Both the position numbers and the translations under genes were made by a program. The notes below the pieces were generated by a model, which was not told the origin of the DNA, did no database searches, and was given only the letters and a program-made list of their open reading frames with translations. From positions 1-5,713 of the forward strand of contig JADFIX010000319.1 in assembly GCA_022566435.1 (NCBI GenBank): DNA of 5,713 bases, read 5' to 3'. Each line of letters begins with the position of its first letter. The first letter of the stretch is position 1. This document shows, one piece after another, positions 4,744 through 5,713 of this stretch. The DNA is from Planctomycetota bacterium. GTDB lineage: Bacteria > Planctomycetota > Phycisphaerae > UBA1845.

Positions 4744-5713
4744 ATGGTTTGCCGCATTTCCGAAGAAGATCTTTGGAGTGGAATCGACAAGAACTCCCCG
4801 GAAATCCAAGCTCACTTGATCACCTGCGACTCGTGCAAAGTACGAGCGGCGGAATTCCAGGGCAGTATCGCCACGGTCCGGGCCTCCGGGAGACCCGCGA
4901 GTCCGCCTCTGCCTGACTCGGTGGGTCCGTATGCCATTCGTCACCGGCTCGGCGAGGGTGGCATGGGGATCGTTTACGAGGGCGAACAGCGAAACCCGAA
5001 CCGCCTGGTGGCGGTCAAAGTTGTGCGCGGTGGTCCGCATGTCGATGAATATCGATTGAAACTTTTTCAACGGGAAGTGCAGACGCTTGCCCGACTAAAG
5101 CACCCGGCGATCGCCGCCATCTATGAAGCCGGTCGCGCTCTCGATGGGCAGCATTACTTCGCCATGGAACTTGTGCGAGGACGGCAACTGAACGACTACG
5201 TTCAGGAAGGCGGTATCTCGCGCCCCTGTCGGCTGGAGTTGTTCTGCAAGATTTGCGACGCGATCAACTACGCCCACCAGCGCGGCGTGATCCACCGTGA
5301 TCTGAAGCCATCCAATATTCTTGTGGATCCGGAAGGAAATCCAAAAGTGCTGGATTTCGGGCTGGCACGTATTACGGATACCGGCGAGGGCCACACGGTG
5401 AGCGGTACGCACATCGGGCTGTTACGCGGAACCCTGCCTTACATGAGTCCGGAAGAAGCCAGCGGTCGCTCCGACGAAAGCGATGTGCGAAGCGACGTTT
5501 ATTCGCTTGGTATCGTTCTCTACGAGCTTTTAACAGATCAGCTCCCGTATACGGCCAGTCGTGCCGCGTTGCATGAGGCCGTACGCACGATTTGCGAGGA
5601 AGCACCGCGAAAGCCTTCGAGTATCGACCGTTCACTCCGTGGCGATCTCGAGACGATTGTCCTCAAGGCTTTGGAGAAAGAGCGCGGTCGTCGTTATCAG
5701 AGTGCGGCGGCGT
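4744..5713 (+). CDS. Ser/Thr protein kinase with N-terminal zinc-binding anti-sigma-like domain, partial
   Basis: A PknB-type kinase phosphorylating Ser/Thr on target proteins; 323 codons are present and the gene runs off the right edge. Residues 3-31 read C3-x20-H24-x3-C28-x2-C31, the pattern of zinc-binding anti-sigma (ZAS/zf-HC2) domains. The catalytic domain starts near 63: glycine loop GEGGMGIV (70-77), Lys92 in VAVKVV, helix C Glu111, HRDLKPSN (184-191) with catalytic Asp186, DFG (204-206), GTLPYMSPEEA (229-239), DVYSLG (251-256) and ALEKERGRRYQSA near the end. All key catalytic residues are intact. Planctomycete relatives usually continue with a membrane helix and TPR or other sensor repeats, not visible here. 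ATG 4744 is preferred because it has GGAG 9 nt upstream and places Cys3 at the expected zinc-ligand position; ATG 4684 would add 20 residues. No ECF sigma gene is next to it. Confidence 0.96.
   Translation, partial: MVCRISEEDLWSGIDKNSPEIQAHLITCDSCKVRAAEFQGSIATVRASGRPASPPLPDSVGPYAIRHRLGEGGMGIVYEGEQRNPNRLVAVKVVRGGPHVDEYRLKLFQREVQTLARLKHPAIAAIYEAGRALDGQHYFAMELVRGRQLNDYVQEGGISRPCRLELFCKICDAINYAHQRGVIHRDLKPSNILVDPEGNPKVLDFGLARITDTGEGHTVSGTHIGLLRGTLPYMSPEEASGRSDESDVRSDVYSLGIVLYELLTDQLPYTASRAALHEAVRTICEEAPRKPSSIDRSLRGDLETIVLKALEKERGRRYQSAAA

Overview
The window looks like chromosomal DNA of a planctomycete-type bacterium with high GC content. The reasons are a Ser/Thr protein kinase with a zinc-binding anti-sigma-like N-terminus, a membrane protein with the CxECGYDLxG...CPECG zinc ribbon that is common in that phylum, a pilin-type N-terminal remnant, and GTG starts with uneven Shine-Dalgarno use. 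This assignment is inferred from gene content; no rRNA or other marker gene is present. I see no tRNA, rRNA, CRISPR array, insertion sequence or integrase.

Layout: (1) 1-746, minus strand: the first 248 codons of a gene that runs off the left edge, with an N-terminal carbohydrate-binding-like beta domain. A good sigma70-like promoter precedes it. (2) 747-881: a divergent intergenic region with TCGA-rich palindromes. (3) 882-1700, plus: scpB, the winged-helix subunit of the SMC-ScpA-ScpB condensin, with a long Lys/Ala and acidic N-terminal tail, followed by a hairpin-plus-T terminator. (4) 1778-2156: a sparsely coding, AT-richer stretch with one likely small ORF (2023-2160) that overlaps the next gene by ATGA. 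(5) 2157-4225, plus: three genes of unknown function in a row, namely a secreted protein, a four-helix membrane protein, and a zinc-ribbon membrane protein, possibly one operon. The secreted gene may carry a frameshift near its 3' end. (6) 4226-4743: about 520 bases without a convincing intact gene. It holds a decayed pilin-type N-terminus on the minus strand and a leader-like region with competing inverted repeats. (7) 4744 to the right edge, plus: an N-terminal zinc-binding domain fused to a complete-looking kinase catalytic core, cut by the window end.

Only scpB and the kinase have functions that can be named with confidence. ScpB acts in chromosome segregation; the kinase is likely a signalling protein. 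The 2157-4225 cluster may form a small envelope-associated unit, but nothing in the sequence tells its role. I do not see a clear new defence or mobile system. The best leads are the possible coupled small ORF, the competing hairpins before the kinase, the pilin relic and the suspected frameshift.
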